DNA of 64,000 nt from Gammaproteobacteria bacterium (GTDB lineage Bacteria > Pseudomonadota > Gammaproteobacteria > Thiohalomonadales > Thiohalomonadaceae): assembly GCA_023228645.1 (NCBI GenBank), contig JALOAT010000011.1, positions 28,435-92,434 on the forward strand, read 5' to 3'. Below the pieces are notes generated by a model. The model did not search any database, had not been told where the DNA came from, and saw only the letters and a program-made list of their open reading frames with translations. How positions within the stretch are numbered: the first letter of the stretch is position 1; every line of letters begins with the position of its first letter. This document shows, piece by piece, positions 34,365 to 43,480 of the stretch. Made by a program: the position numbers and the translations under genes.

Positions 34365-36458
34365 TTATTCGCCTTCTTCGATGGCCTTGATGGACAGGCG
34401 GATACGGCCCTGCTTGTCGATCTCCAGGACCTTCACGCGCACGGTCTGGCCTTCGGACAGCTTGTCGGCCACGTTCTCCACGCGCTCGTGCGAGATCTGG
34501 GAGATGTGCACCAGGCCGTCGCGGCCCGGCAACACGGTGACGAAGGCGCCGAAGTCCATGAGCTTGGCCACGCGGCCCTCATAGACCTTGCCCACTTCCA
34601 CCTCGGCGGTCAGCTGCTCGATACGGCGGCGGGCCTCTTCACCGGCGGCCTTGTCGACCGAGGCGATCTTCACGGTGCCGTCGTCATCCAGATCGATGCT
34701 GGTGCCGGTCTCCTCGGTGATGGCGCGGATGGTGACACCGCCCTTGCCGATCACGTCGCGGATCTTGTCCGGGTTGATCTTGAAGGTGATGTAGCGCGGT
34801 GCGAATTCCGACAGGTCGGTACGCGGCGCGTTGATCGCCTTCTTCATCTCGCCGAGGATGTGCAGCCGACCGTCATGGGCCTGGCTCAGCGCGATCTGCA
34901 TGATCTCGCGGGTGATACCTTCGATCTTGATGTCCATCTGCAGGGCGGTCACGCCGTTCTCGGTGCCGGCGACCTTGAAGTCCATGTCGCCGAGGTGATC
35001 CTCGTCGCCCATGATGTCCGTGAGCACCGCGAACTTGTCCTGCTCCTTGATGAGGCCCATGGCCACGCCCGCCACGGGCGCCTTGGTGGGCACGCCGGCG
35101 TCCATGAGCGCCAGGCTGGAACCGCACACGCTGGCCATGGAGCTGGAACCGTTGGATTCGGTGATCTCGGACACCACGCGGATGGTGTACGGGAAGTCGG
35201 CCATGTTGGGCATGATGGCCTGCACGCCGCGCTTGGCAAGGCGGCCGTGGCCGATCTCACGGCGCTTGGGGCTGCCGACCATGCCGGTTTCTCCGACGCA
35301 ATACGGTGGGAAGTTGTAGTGCAGCAGGAAGGCCTCCTTGCGCTCGCCTTCCAGGGCATCGATGATCTGCGCGTCGCGCGCCGTGCCAAGGGTGGCCACC
35401 ACCAGCGCCTGGGTCTCGCCGCGGGTGAAGATGGCGGAACCGTGGGTACGGGGCAGCACGCCGACCTTGATGTCGATGGGGCGCACGGTCTTGGTGTCGC
35501 GGCCGTCAATGCGGGGCTTGCCGGTCAGAATGGTGCTGCGCACGACCTTGTATTCGAGATCGCTGACCGCGGTGGACACCTTCGCCGCATCCCAGAAACG
35601 CTCGGCTTCCGGATTGGCCAGCTTGGCCACGGCGTCGGCGCGGATTTCGCCGAGGCGCGCATAGCGGGCCTGCTTCTCGTGAATGGTGTAGGCCTGCTCG
35701 ATGGGCGCGGCACACAGCTCGGCCACGGCGTTGAGCAGGGCCTCGTCGGCCGCGGGCGGCTGCCAGTCCCAGCGGGGCTTGCCGGCGACGGCGACCAGTT
35801 CGTTGATGGCCTTGATGACGGCCTGCATCTGCTCGTGGCCGAACATGACGGCGCCGAGCATGACGTCTTCCGGCAGTTCCTGGGCCTCGGATTCGACCAT
35901 GAGCACCGCGCTTTCGGTACCCGCAACCACCAGGTCGAGTTGGGACTCCTTAACGGCGGCAAGGCCCGGGTTCAGCAGATACTGACCGTCCTTGTAGCCC
36001 ACGCGCGCAGCGCCGATGGGTCCGTTGAAGGGCACACCCGACAGAGCCAGGGCTGCCGAGGCGCCGATCATGGACGGGATATCCGGATCGATGTCGGGGT
36101 CCAGGGAGACCACCGTGGCGACAATCTGGACTTCGTTGTAGAACCCCTCGGGGAACAGCGGGCGCAGCGGGCGGTCGATGAGGCGCGAGGTGAGCGTCTC
36201 CTTCTCGGAAGGCCGGCCCTCACGGCGGAAGAACCCGCCGGGGATGCGGCCTGCCGCATAGGTGCGCTCCTGGTAGTTCACGGTGAGCGGAAAGAAATCC
36301 CGCCCCGGAGTTGCTTCCTTCATTGCCACGGCAGTGACCAGCACGACCGTATCGCCCATGCTGCACATCACGGCGCCGCTGGCCTGACGGGCGATTGCAC
36401 CTGTTTCCAATCTGACGGTGCGATCACCGTACTGAAACTCTTTTACGGTCGGTGTCAC
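34365..36458 (-). CDS. pnp: polyribonucleotide nucleotidyltransferase (PNPase)
   Basis: Phosphorolytic 3'-5' exoribonuclease of the degradosome, 697 residues: two RNase PH-like domains joined by a helical linker, then KH (GKGGVTIRAITEETG) and S1 (GKVYEGRVAKLMDFGAFV) domains at the C-terminus. FFRREGRPSEKE and DRPLRPLFP lie in the first core, IMGDEDHLGDMDFK in the second. GTG start at 36458 with an AAGGAAGT ribosome site. Follows rpsO by 32 bp, as in most bacteria. E. coli pnp autoregulates through its leader; that was not examined here. Confidence 0.97.
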   Translation of the reverse strand: MTPTVKEFQYGDRTVRLETGAIARQASGAVMCSMGDTVVLVTAVAMKEATPGRDFFPLTVNYQERTYAAGRIPGGFFRREGRPSEKETLTSRLIDRPLRPLFPEGFYNEVQIVATVVSLDPDIDPDIPSMIGASAALALSGVPFNGPIGAARVGYKDGQYLLNPGLAAVKESQLDLVVAGTESAVLMVESEAQELPEDVMLGAVMFGHEQMQAVIKAINELVAVAGKPRWDWQPPAADEALLNAVAELCAAPIEQAYTIHEKQARYARLGEIRADAVAKLANPEAERFWDAAKVSTAVSDLEYKVVRSTILTGKPRIDGRDTKTVRPIDIKVGVLPRTHGSAIFTRGETQALVVATLGTARDAQIIDALEGERKEAFLLHYNFPPYCVGETGMVGSPKRREIGHGRLAKRGVQAIMPNMADFPYTIRVVSEITESNGSSSMASVCGSSLALMDAGVPTKAPVAGVAMGLIKEQDKFAVLTDIMGDEDHLGDMDFKVAGTENGVTALQMDIKIEGITREIMQIALSQAHDGRLHILGEMKKAINAPRTDLSEFAPRYITFKINPDKIRDVIGKGGVTIRAITEETGTSIDLDDDGTVKIASVDKAAGEEARRRIEQLTAEVEVGKVYEGRVAKLMDFGAFVTVLPGRDGLVHISQISHERVENVADKLSEGQTVRVKVLEIDKQGRIRLSIKAIEEGE

Positions 36459-36490
36459 TGTTACTTCCTTTTTGAGGTTCGGACAGGGAT

Positions 36491-36760
36491 TTACTTACGC
36501 AGGCCAAGGCGCCCGATCAGCGCGCGATAGCGTTCCACATCCTTCTTCTTGAGGTAGTCGAGCAGCTTGCGACGCTGGCTCACCATGTGCAGCAGGCCAC
36601 GGCGCGAGTGGTGGTCCTTTGCATGGGACTTGAAATGACCGGAGAGGTCATCGATGCGCGCGGACAGCAGCGCCACCTGCACTTCAGTGGACCCGGTGTT
36701 GGCTTCGTTTTTGCCGAACTCCTTGATGATGTTCAGCTTCTGTTCAGCGGTGAGAGGCAT
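36491..36760 (-). CDS. rpsO: 30S ribosomal protein S15
   Basis: An 89-residue small-subunit protein that binds 16S rRNA early in assembly. The block FKSHAKDHHSRRGLLHMVSQRR is here read as two parts, FKSHAKDHHSR and RGLLHMVSQRR, both characteristic of S15. The ATG at 36760 gives the E. coli length; a GTG at 36772 would add four residues and sits too close to its ribosome site. A promoter candidate lies about 50 bp upstream, besides read-through from truB. Confidence 0.97.
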   Translation of the reverse strand: MPLTAEQKLNIIKEFGKNEANTGSTEVQVALLSARIDDLSGHFKSHAKDHHSRRGLLHMVSQRRKLLDYLKKKDVERYRALIGRLGLRK

Positions 36761-36807
36761 TTTCTGAAACACTCCTGGCTAGTACTGCATTACGCGTAAA
36801 GTCGGGT

Positions 36808-36837
36808 ATTTTAAGCCCGCTGGTCCCCAGGGAACAA
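36808..36837 (-). promoter_or_regulatory. sigma-70-type promoter candidate for rpsO-pnp
   Basis: On the minus strand, TTGTTC (36832-36837) and TAAAAT (36808-36813) are spaced 18 nt, inside the 108-bp truB-rpsO gap. The -10 matches the consensus at five of six positions. Confidence 0.5.
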
Positions 36838-36868
36838 GCGCGGCCTTGGTGTAAAAGGATTTTCACTT

Positions 36869-37789
36869 TTAATGCTGGACCATCAGCCGCTTGGGGGCGA
36901 CCCGGCCGTCGTCCAGGATGCTACCAACCCCGATGAAGCCCTGCCCCTCGCGGAACAGGCGCACCCAGCCGTGGGTCGGGGCCTGCGGCACCAGGACCGC
37001 CTGGCCCTGGCCAAGGTAATAGGCCGCATTGTCCGTCAGCTGGACCGCCGGCCAGTCCGCCAGCGCCTCTTCCATGGGCAGCAGCAGCGCGTCCAGGGCG
37101 GCGAGGCCATCGGCCTTGGTCTCCCGCAGCTGGTCCAGGGTGACCGCCCCTTCGAGGCGGAACGGCCCGGCTGCATTACGGCGCAGCGCCGACAAGTGGG
37201 CGCCGCAGCCCAGGGCAGCGCCGATCTCCTCGGCGAGGGTACGGATATAGGTGCCCTTGCTGCAGTGGACGTGGATATCCAGCTCGTCACCATCCAGGCG
37301 CAGCAGGCGCAGCTCGTAGATGTGTACCGTGCGAGGCTTGCGCTCCACCTCGATGCCCTGGTGGGCGAGTTTATAGAGGGGCTGGCCCTGGTGCTTCACG
37401 GCCGAGTGCATGGGCGGGATCTGGACGATCTCTCCGGTGAAACTCTCCAGCACCTCGCGCACGCGCGCCTCGTCCAGGGGGCCGACCGGACGGGTCTCGA
37501 TGACCTCGCCTTCTGCATCCGCGGTGGTGGTGCGCACGCCGAGCTTGCAGGTGCCCGTGTAGACCTTGTCCGCATCGAGCAGAAAGGCCGAGAGCTTGGT
37601 GGCCTCGCCGAGGCAGATGGGCAGCAAGCCGCTGGCGAGCGGATCCAGGTTGCCCGTGTGTCCCGCCTTGCGCGCCTCGAACAGGCGCTTCACGTCCTGC
37701 AACGCAGCGTTCGAACCCAGCCCGACCGGCTTGTCGAGCAGCAAAATACCATTGACGTTACGGCCGCGGCCGCGTTGATGACGAGCCAT
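36869..37789 (-). CDS. truB: tRNA pseudouridine(55) synthase
   Basis: Makes pseudouridine 55 in the T-loop of tRNAs; 306 residues. The catalytic Asp49 is in AGHTGNLDPLASG. GILLLDKPVGLGSN and KVYTGTCKLG are further family motifs, and the C-terminal PUA-like region includes PTHGWVRLFREGQGFIGVG. The ATG at 37789 immediately precedes the rbfA stop (37790-37792), so translation is probably coupled. Confidence 0.96.
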   Translation of the reverse strand: MARHQRGRGRNVNGILLLDKPVGLGSNAALQDVKRLFEARKAGHTGNLDPLASGLLPICLGEATKLSAFLLDADKVYTGTCKLGVRTTTADAEGEVIETRPVGPLDEARVREVLESFTGEIVQIPPMHSAVKHQGQPLYKLAHQGIEVERKPRTVHIYELRLLRLDGDELDIHVHCSKGTYIRTLAEEIGAALGCGAHLSALRRNAAGPFRLEGAVTLDQLRETKADGLAALDALLLPMEEALADWPAVQLTDNAAYYLGQGQAVLVPQAPTHGWVRLFREGQGFIGVGSILDDGRVAPKRLMVQH

Positions 37790-38164
37790 TCAATCCTCGG
37801 AGTCTTCTTTTCGATCTTTCGCCACGGCTTGGTCGATGAGCGCCGACAGGTGCGCCCCGCGTTCGCTGGTGGTGTCGTGCACGAAGCGCAGTTCCGGTAA
37901 CGCCCGCACGATCATGCGCCGGCCCAGTTCGTGACGCAGAAATCCCGCGGCCTTCTTCAATACCGCCAGCGCCGCCTGCGCCTGCTCAGCATCCCCGAGC
38001 ACACTCACGAACACCTTGGCGACGGACAGGTCACGGCTGAGTTCCACCGCCGCGACGGTCACCATGCCGACACGCGGATCGCGCATTTCCTGCTGGATGA
38101 GCAGTGCCAGTTCGCGCTGCATCTGATCTGCTATACGGTCTGTACGACTGAATTCACGTGCCAT
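37790..38164 (-). CDS. rbfA: 30S ribosome-binding factor A
   Basis: Cold-responsive maturation factor for 16S rRNA, 124 residues with a KH-type fold. REFSRTDRIADQMQRELA at the start and KVFVSVLG and LPELRFVHD later are typical. The C-terminus ends in an acidic tail (DRKEDSED). Lies between infB and truB in the conserved order; the 75-bp gap to infB contains a GC-rich imperfect palindrome. Confidence 0.95.
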   Translation of the reverse strand: MAREFSRTDRIADQMQRELALLIQQEMRDPRVGMVTVAAVELSRDLSVAKVFVSVLGDAEQAQAALAVLKKAAGFLRHELGRRMIVRALPELRFVHDTTSERGAHLSALIDQAVAKDRKEDSED

Positions 38165-38239
38165 GGTCCACCCCGCTCATGCCTCAACAACGGAAACGGC
38201 GCCGCCCCGCCAGGCGGAGCGACGCCGTCAGGCCCCGCG

Positions 38240-40819
38240 TCAGAGGGTGCGCTGTACCTGGACGCGTTCGAAGACCTCGATCTGGTCACCGACACGGACG
38301 TCGTTGTAGTTACGCACGGCGATACCACATTCCGTGCCCATCTTTACTTCGTTCACGTCGTCCTTGAAGCGGCGCAGCGATTCCAGTTCGCCTTCGTAGA
38401 TGACCACGTTGTCGCGCAGCACGCGAATAGGCGCGTGCCGCTTGACGGTACCATCGATCACCATGCAGCCGGCGACCGCACCGAACTTGGGCGAGCGGAA
38501 CACGTCGCGCACCTGCGCCAGGCCGATGATGGTCTCCTTGAACTCAGGCGCCAGCATGCCCGTCATGGCCTTCTTCACCTCATCCAGCAGCTCATAGATG
38601 ATGCTGTAGTAGTGAAGATCGACGCCCTGGTCCTCGATGAGACGCTTGGCGCCGCCGTCGGCGCGGACATTGAAGCCAAGGATGATGGCATTCGACGCCA
38701 CCGCCAGGTTCACGTCCGATTCGTTGATGCCGCCAACGCCGGCCGAAACGATCTTCACCCGCACCTCGTCGGTGGACAGGCGCGTCAGCGAGTCGGAAAT
38801 GGCTTCGGCCGAACCCTGCACGTCCGCCTTGAGCAGGATGTTGAGGGTCTGTACCTGGCCCTCTTCCATCTGCGAGAACACACTGTCGAGCTTGGCCTGC
38901 TGCTGACGCGCCAGCTTGACGTCGCGGAACTTGCCCTGGCGGAACAGCGCGACTTCACGCGCCTTGCGCTCATCGGGCACGACCATGACCTGTTCACCTG
39001 CATTGGGCGTCCCGGAAAGTCCGAGTACCTCCACGGGGATGGACGGGCCTGCCTCTTCGATGGGGCGGCCGTTCTCGTCGAACATGGCACGTACACGGCC
39101 GTATTCGGTGCCGGCAAGCAACACGTCGCCCTTGCGCAGGGTACCGTTCTGCACCAGCAGCGAAGCGAGCGCGCCGCGCCCCTTGTCGAGCCGTGATTCG
39201 ATGACCGTGCCACTGGCCAGACCGTTCGGTACGGCCTTCAGCTCAAGCACTTCTGCCTGCAACAGCACCGCTTCGAGCAGTTCATCGATGCCTGTGCCGA
39301 CCTTGGCCGACACATTCATGAACATGGTGTCGCCGCCCCAGTCTTCCGGAATGACTTGCAGGGCCGAGAGCTCCTGGCGCACGCGATCGGGGTTGGCTTC
39401 CGGCTTGTCGATCTTGTTCACCGCCACAATGAGCGGCACTGCGGCGGCGCGCGCATGCTCCACCGCCTCCTTGGTCTGCGGCATGACGCCGTCATCGGCG
39501 GCCACCACCAGAATGACGATATCGGTCACCTTGGCACCACGGGCGCGCATGGCCGTGAAGGCCGCGTGACCCGGGGTATCGAGGAAGGTGATGACGCCGC
39601 GCGGGGTCTCCACGTGGTAGGCACCGATGTGCTGCGTGATGCCGCCGGCCTCCCCCGCGGCCACTTTCGCGCGACGGATGTAATCGAGCAGCGAGGTCTT
39701 GCCATGGTCGACGTGACCCATGATCGTGACCACGGGCGGGCGCGCCTCGGCCTCGCCTTCGGCATCGTTCTCCTGGACCAGGTCCTCTTCCAGGGCGTTC
39801 TCCCTTAGCAGCTTGTACTTGTGTCCCATCTCCTCGACAACGATAGCCGCAGTCTCCTGATCGAGCACCTGATTGATGGTCACCATGGTTCCCATCTTCA
39901 TCATCTGCTTGATCACGGCGGCGGCCTTCACGGACATGCGGTTGGCCAGCTCGCCGATGGTGATGGTCTCGGGGATGATCACTTCGCGCACCACGGGACC
40001 GGTCGGCTTGGCAAAGCCGTGCGAGCCGGTAGCGGCTCCATACGCGGGGCCCTTAGCGGTTTTGGACTTTTTCTTGCGGCGCGCAGCGGCATCGGCCCGA
40101 TCGGCCGAAACGTGCAGCTCGCGACGGCCGAATATGGCGCCCTCCTCGGCTTTTTCACGAGGGCCCTTGCCACGCTTGGGTTTCTTGTCCGCGCGTGTAT
40201 CGGCAGCGGGCGCAGGTGCAGCGGGTTTGTGCTCCACGACCGGCGCTGCCGCCTTGCGGCGTTCTTCGTCGGCCCTACGGCGCGCCTCTTCCTCGGCCCG
40301 GCGCGCTTCTTCCTCAGCCCGGCGGCGCGCTTCATCATGGCGCCTTGCGTCCTCTTCGGCCTGGCGGCGCGCCTCCTCGGCGGCGCGACCTGCCGCTTCT
40401 TCGGCACGGCGCTGGGCCTCGCCCTCGAGTTGTTTCTCGAGACGCTCGGCGATTTCCTCGTCCTCGCGACGCGCTTCTGTTTCCTCGACGGTCTCGCGCT
40501 TCACGTACGTGCGCTTCTTGCGTACCTCGACGGTCACAGTCTTGGCGGCGCCACGGGCACCGCCACCTGTCGCCTGCCTGAGTTCGCTCGTGGTACGACG
40601 CTTTAGCGTAATGCGCTTGGGCTCGACCGACGTCTCACCGTCGCCCTTTTCGCTGCCATGGCGATGACGCAGGAAATTCAGCAGCCGCTCCTTGTCCTCA
40701 TCGCTGATGATGTCGTCGCCCAGTTTGGCCGACACGCCCGCACCTGCGAGCTGGGACAGCAGACGGTCCAATGGAACCCCGATGACGTCCGCAAATTGTT
40801 TGACGGTTACTTCAGACAT
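38240..40819 (-). CDS. infB: translation initiation factor IF-2
   Basis: GTPase of 859 residues that brings fMet-tRNA to the 30S subunit. The N-terminal IF2_N domain (VTVKQFADVIGVPLDRLLSQ) is followed by a long Ala/Glu/Arg-rich helical linker (about 130-230). The GTPase G1 motif GHVDHGKT is near residue 367, DTPGH and NKIDK follow, and beta-barrel and C-terminal fMet-binding domains end the protein. The ATG at 40819 has a GAGGAG ribosome site seven nt upstream; a GTG two codons earlier is less likely. E. coli makes shorter forms from internal starts; not assessed here. Confidence 0.97.
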   Translation of the reverse strand: MSEVTVKQFADVIGVPLDRLLSQLAGAGVSAKLGDDIISDEDKERLLNFLRHRHGSEKGDGETSVEPKRITLKRRTTSELRQATGGGARGAAKTVTVEVRKKRTYVKRETVEETEARREDEEIAERLEKQLEGEAQRRAEEAAGRAAEEARRQAEEDARRHDEARRRAEEEARRAEEEARRRADEERRKAAAPVVEHKPAAPAPAADTRADKKPKRGKGPREKAEEGAIFGRRELHVSADRADAAARRKKKSKTAKGPAYGAATGSHGFAKPTGPVVREVIIPETITIGELANRMSVKAAAVIKQMMKMGTMVTINQVLDQETAAIVVEEMGHKYKLLRENALEEDLVQENDAEGEAEARPPVVTIMGHVDHGKTSLLDYIRRAKVAAGEAGGITQHIGAYHVETPRGVITFLDTPGHAAFTAMRARGAKVTDIVILVVAADDGVMPQTKEAVEHARAAAVPLIVAVNKIDKPEANPDRVRQELSALQVIPEDWGGDTMFMNVSAKVGTGIDELLEAVLLQAEVLELKAVPNGLASGTVIESRLDKGRGALASLLVQNGTLRKGDVLLAGTEYGRVRAMFDENGRPIEEAGPSIPVEVLGLSGTPNAGEQVMVVPDERKAREVALFRQGKFRDVKLARQQQAKLDSVFSQMEEGQVQTLNILLKADVQGSAEAISDSLTRLSTDEVRVKIVSAGVGGINESDVNLAVASNAIILGFNVRADGGAKRLIEDQGVDLHYYSIIYELLDEVKKAMTGMLAPEFKETIIGLAQVRDVFRSPKFGAVAGCMVIDGTVKRHAPIRVLRDNVVIYEGELESLRRFKDDVNEVKMGTECGIAVRNYNDVRVGDQIEVFERVQVQRTL

Positions 40820-40843
40820 GCACAACTCCTCGCTCAGCCCGCC

Positions 40844-42328
40844 TTAGGCTTCGAACCACGGCTTGCGGGCCGTCATGATGAGTTCGGCGGCGCGCGCTTC
40901 GTCCACGCCCTCGATCTCGGTCAGCTCATCCACAGACAACTCGGCCAAATCCTCCATGGTGACGACGCCGCGGCGCGCCAGCGTAAACGCAAGCTCACGG
41001 TCCATACCGTCCATGTGGAGAAGGTCCTCGGCCGGTTCAGCGGTCTCTTCGCTGCTGATCTCGCGCGTCACCAGCACGTCCTTGGCCCGGGCGCGCAGTT
41101 CGTCGACGGTATCCTGGTCGAACTCTTCGATCTCAAGCATTTCGCTCACGGGCACGTAAGCGACCTCTTCGATGCTGGAGAAGCCTTCCTGAACCAGAAT
41201 GCCGGCGATCTCCTCGTCCACGTCCAGTTGCTCCATGAACATCTGGACCAGCCGCCTGGCTTCCGCGTCAGTCTTCTCGGCGGCCTGGTTTTCGGTCATC
41301 ACGTTGAGTTCCCAGCCGGTCATCTCGCTGGCGAGCCGCACGTTCTGGCCGTTCCGGCCGATGGCCTGGGAGAGCTGTTCCTCGGCAACGGCCACGTCCA
41401 TGCTGTGCGCATCCTCGTCAACGACGATGGACACGACTTCGGCCGGGGACATGGCGTTGATAACGAACTGTGCCGGATTTTCGTTCCACAGGATGATGTC
41501 GACACGCTCACCGTTCAGCTCGTTGGTGACCGACTGCACGCGCGAGCCACGCATCCCCACGCAGGCGCCCACCGGATCGATGCGCGGATCGTTCGACTTC
41601 ACCGCAATCTTCGCACGCAGGCCCGGGTCGCGCGCCGCCGCCTTGATCTCGATGAGCCCCTCGCCCACCTCCGGGACCTCAAGCTTGAACAGCTCGACGA
41701 GAAATTCCGGGCGCGTGCGGCTTACGAACAACTGCGGACCGCGCGGTTCGTGACGCACATCGAACAGATAGCCGCGTACACGATCACCGGGGCGCACGGC
41801 CTCACGCGCGATCATCTCTTCGCGGGCAATAAAGGCCTCGGCGTTGCTGCCCAGATCCAGATAGACGTTGCCGCGTTCGACACGTTTGATGACGCCGGTA
41901 ACCAACTGACCCTTACGGTCAAGGAAAGCTTCGACCACCTGGGCGCGCTCGGCTTCGCGTACCTTCTGCACGATGACCTGCTTGGCGGTCTGCGCAGCAA
42001 TGCGTCCGAACGCGACCGATTCGACCGGCTCTTCCACGTAGCTGTCCGCTTCGATGGACGGACTGTCAATCCGGGCAGCGGACAGGGTGATCTCCCGCTC
42101 CGGCGCTTCCAGCGGCATACCCTCGGCGTCATCGACCACGCGCCAGCGGCGGAACGTCTCATAGTCGCCCGTAACCCGATCGATTTGGACGCGGATATCC
42201 ACGTCACCTTCGTAACGTTTTTTCGTCGCGGTCGCGAGCGCAGCCTCGATGGCCTCGAAGATGATCTCCTTGGCTACGCCCTTCTCGTTGGACACCGCAT
42301 CTGCTACCAGAAGGATCTCTTTATTCAT
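40844..42328 (-). CDS. nusA: transcription termination/antitermination factor NusA
   Basis: RNA-polymerase-associated factor of 494 residues. Order: N-terminal RNAP-binding domain (1-130), S1 (about 135-200, LVTGVIKRVERGNVYLDLG), two KH domains (about 205-345) and two C-terminal acidic helix-hairpin-helix repeats (about 350-494), as in E. coli. CVGMRGSRVQSVTNELNGE lies in KH1. ATG at 42328, 38 nt after the rimP stop. In E. coli NusA controls its own operon by attenuation upstream; tandem terminators are present here before rimP. Confidence 0.97.
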   Translation of the reverse strand: MNKEILLVADAVSNEKGVAKEIIFEAIEAALATATKKRYEGDVDIRVQIDRVTGDYETFRRWRVVDDAEGMPLEAPEREITLSAARIDSPSIEADSYVEEPVESVAFGRIAAQTAKQVIVQKVREAERAQVVEAFLDRKGQLVTGVIKRVERGNVYLDLGSNAEAFIAREEMIAREAVRPGDRVRGYLFDVRHEPRGPQLFVSRTRPEFLVELFKLEVPEVGEGLIEIKAAARDPGLRAKIAVKSNDPRIDPVGACVGMRGSRVQSVTNELNGERVDIILWNENPAQFVINAMSPAEVVSIVVDEDAHSMDVAVAEEQLSQAIGRNGQNVRLASEMTGWELNVMTENQAAEKTDAEARRLVQMFMEQLDVDEEIAGILVQEGFSSIEEVAYVPVSEMLEIEEFDQDTVDELRARAKDVLVTREISSEETAEPAEDLLHMDGMDRELAFTLARRGVVTMEDLAELSVDELTEIEGVDEARAAELIMTARKPWFEA

Positions 42329-42366
42329 AACAGCCTCTACTCAAGCAAACCTGCGACCACGTGCGC

Positions 42367-42834
42367 TTACTTCCCAAGCGCGTCCCAATCCGGCACCACC
42401 TGTGCGCGCTCGATATCCACAAACGAGAAACTGCACTCGTTGCCGTCGATGTCCAGCACGACCTGATCGTCACGGACACTCACTATCCGCCCTTTGAACT
42501 TGCGCCGTCCGTTGACCGGCACCTTGAGACGCACCTGCACTTCGCTTCCCGAAAAACGTTCGTAATGTGCGGGCTTGAACAGCGGCCGCTCCAACCCCGG
42601 CGAAGAAATCTCGAGTGTGTACTGGCCCTGCACAGGGTCTTCCACGTCCAGCACGCCGCTGATCTGATGGCTTGCACGCTCGCAGTCTTCCAGCGTCACC
42701 CCTTCGGGCGTGTCGATGTAAACCCGCAGCAGCGAATGACGCCCCTGAGCCCGGTATTCGATACCGACCAGCTCGTAGCCGAGTGCCGCGACCGCCGGCT
42801 CAATCAATGCTTCGAGTCTGTCCGCCTGCGCCAT
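42367..42834 (-). CDS. rimP: ribosome maturation factor RimP
   Basis: A 155-residue 30S assembly factor. GYELVGIEYRAQGRHSLLRV and EISSPGLERPLF are the conserved N-domain motifs, and the C-terminal SH3-like domain includes KGRIVSVRDDQVVLD. The ATG at 42834 matches the family N-terminus; the frame is open another 37 codons, through a terminator hairpin. First protein gene after tRNA-fMet, as in E. coli. Confidence 0.95.
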   Translation of the reverse strand: MAQADRLEALIEPAVAALGYELVGIEYRAQGRHSLLRVYIDTPEGVTLEDCERASHQISGVLDVEDPVQGQYTLEISSPGLERPLFKPAHYERFSGSEVQVRLKVPVNGRRKFKGRIVSVRDDQVVLDIDGNECSFSFVDIERAQVVPDWDALGK

Positions 42835-42850
42835 TGCATTTCCCGAAAAC

Positions 42851-42872
42851 AAAAAATGGGCCATAGGGCCCA
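42851..42872 (-). terminator. second terminator between tRNA-fMet and rimP
   Basis: A 6-bp GC stem (42857-42862 with 42867-42872) is followed on the minus strand by TTTTTTGTTTT. Weaker than the one at 42944-42964 and close to the rimP start, so it may act as an attenuator. Confidence 0.6.
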
Positions 42873-42943
42873 CTCGATATCGAAAAAAAACCGAGGTTGC
42901 GGCGACTTCACACGCGCCGCAAAACTGCCGGGCCTCGGGCAAC

Positions 42944-42964
42944 AAAAAGCCCCGATAACGGGGC
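42944..42964 (-). terminator. Rho-independent terminator after tRNA-fMet
   Basis: GCCCCG (42949-42954) pairs with CGGGGC (42959-42964) across a 4-nt loop, and on the minus strand TTTTTG follows. It lies 16 bp past the tRNA 3' end. Confidence 0.8.
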
Positions 42965-42980
42965 CTCGTCGCTACATAAG

Positions 42981-43057
<77 letters not shown>

Positions 43058-43069
43058 ACTGATTCGAGG

Positions 43070-43098
43070 ATAATACCTTAACTGCAGAGCACGTTCAA
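43070..43098 (-). promoter_or_regulatory. sigma-70-type promoter for tRNA-fMet
   Basis: On the minus strand TTGAAC (43093-43098) and TATTAT (43070-43075) are spaced exactly 17 nt, with the tRNA starting 12 nt after the -10 box. The -35 overlaps the last codons of the DUF2818 gene. Confidence 0.75.
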
Positions 43099-43418
43099 GA
43101 CATTCGGCGCACGAAATGATGGCGAAGGTCATGCCGGTAGATAAACCCCGGTAACGCAAACACCAGAAAAAGACACAGGGTCGCTGCATAGAACTCCCAG
43201 CCCTGTTCATAACGCTCGCCCGTGAGCTTCTGCTCCAGCCCGATCGCAACCCCCCCGGTGATCACGTACAGAACCAGCCATTCCAACCAACGCTGCCACG
43301 CCCGCTTTTCCCCCTGCCCGGGGCGGAGGATGAAAAATACCCGTTCGCTCAACCAAGGCAGGTTGGCGGCCAGGAAGGCAATGGCGACGAGTAGCCAGAC
43401 GGCGTTACCAGTGGTCAC
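43095..43418 (-). CDS. DUF2818 family membrane protein, downstream of nuoN
   Basis: A 107-residue protein with three hydrophobic segments (about 6-23, 46-60, 74-92) and a basic C-terminus (YRHDLRHHFVRRMS). From memory, DUF2818 genes commonly follow nuoN in beta- and gammaproteobacteria. It lies 62 bp past nuoN and may be the last gene of the nuo operon. An assembly or accessory role in complex I is inference from position only. Confidence 0.82.
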   Translation of the reverse strand: MTTGNAVWLLVAIAFLAANLPWLSERVFFILRPGQGEKRAWQRWLEWLVLYVITGGVAIGLEQKLTGERYEQGWEFYAATLCLFLVFALPGFIYRHDLRHHFVRRMS

Positions 43419-43480
43419 AAAGAATACCCGTTACGCTGAACCTGCATCCCCTTCGACGCAGGTTATGGATGAAAGTTCGT

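Noticed and set aside
34257..36530. Long plus-strand open frame opposite pnp
   Set aside because: Complete overlap with pnp, Gly/His-rich low-complexity product, no family motif.
38165..38239. GC-rich palindrome between infB and rbfA as a terminator
   Set aside because: Imperfect stem and no T-run on the minus strand; downstream genes are normally co-transcribed.
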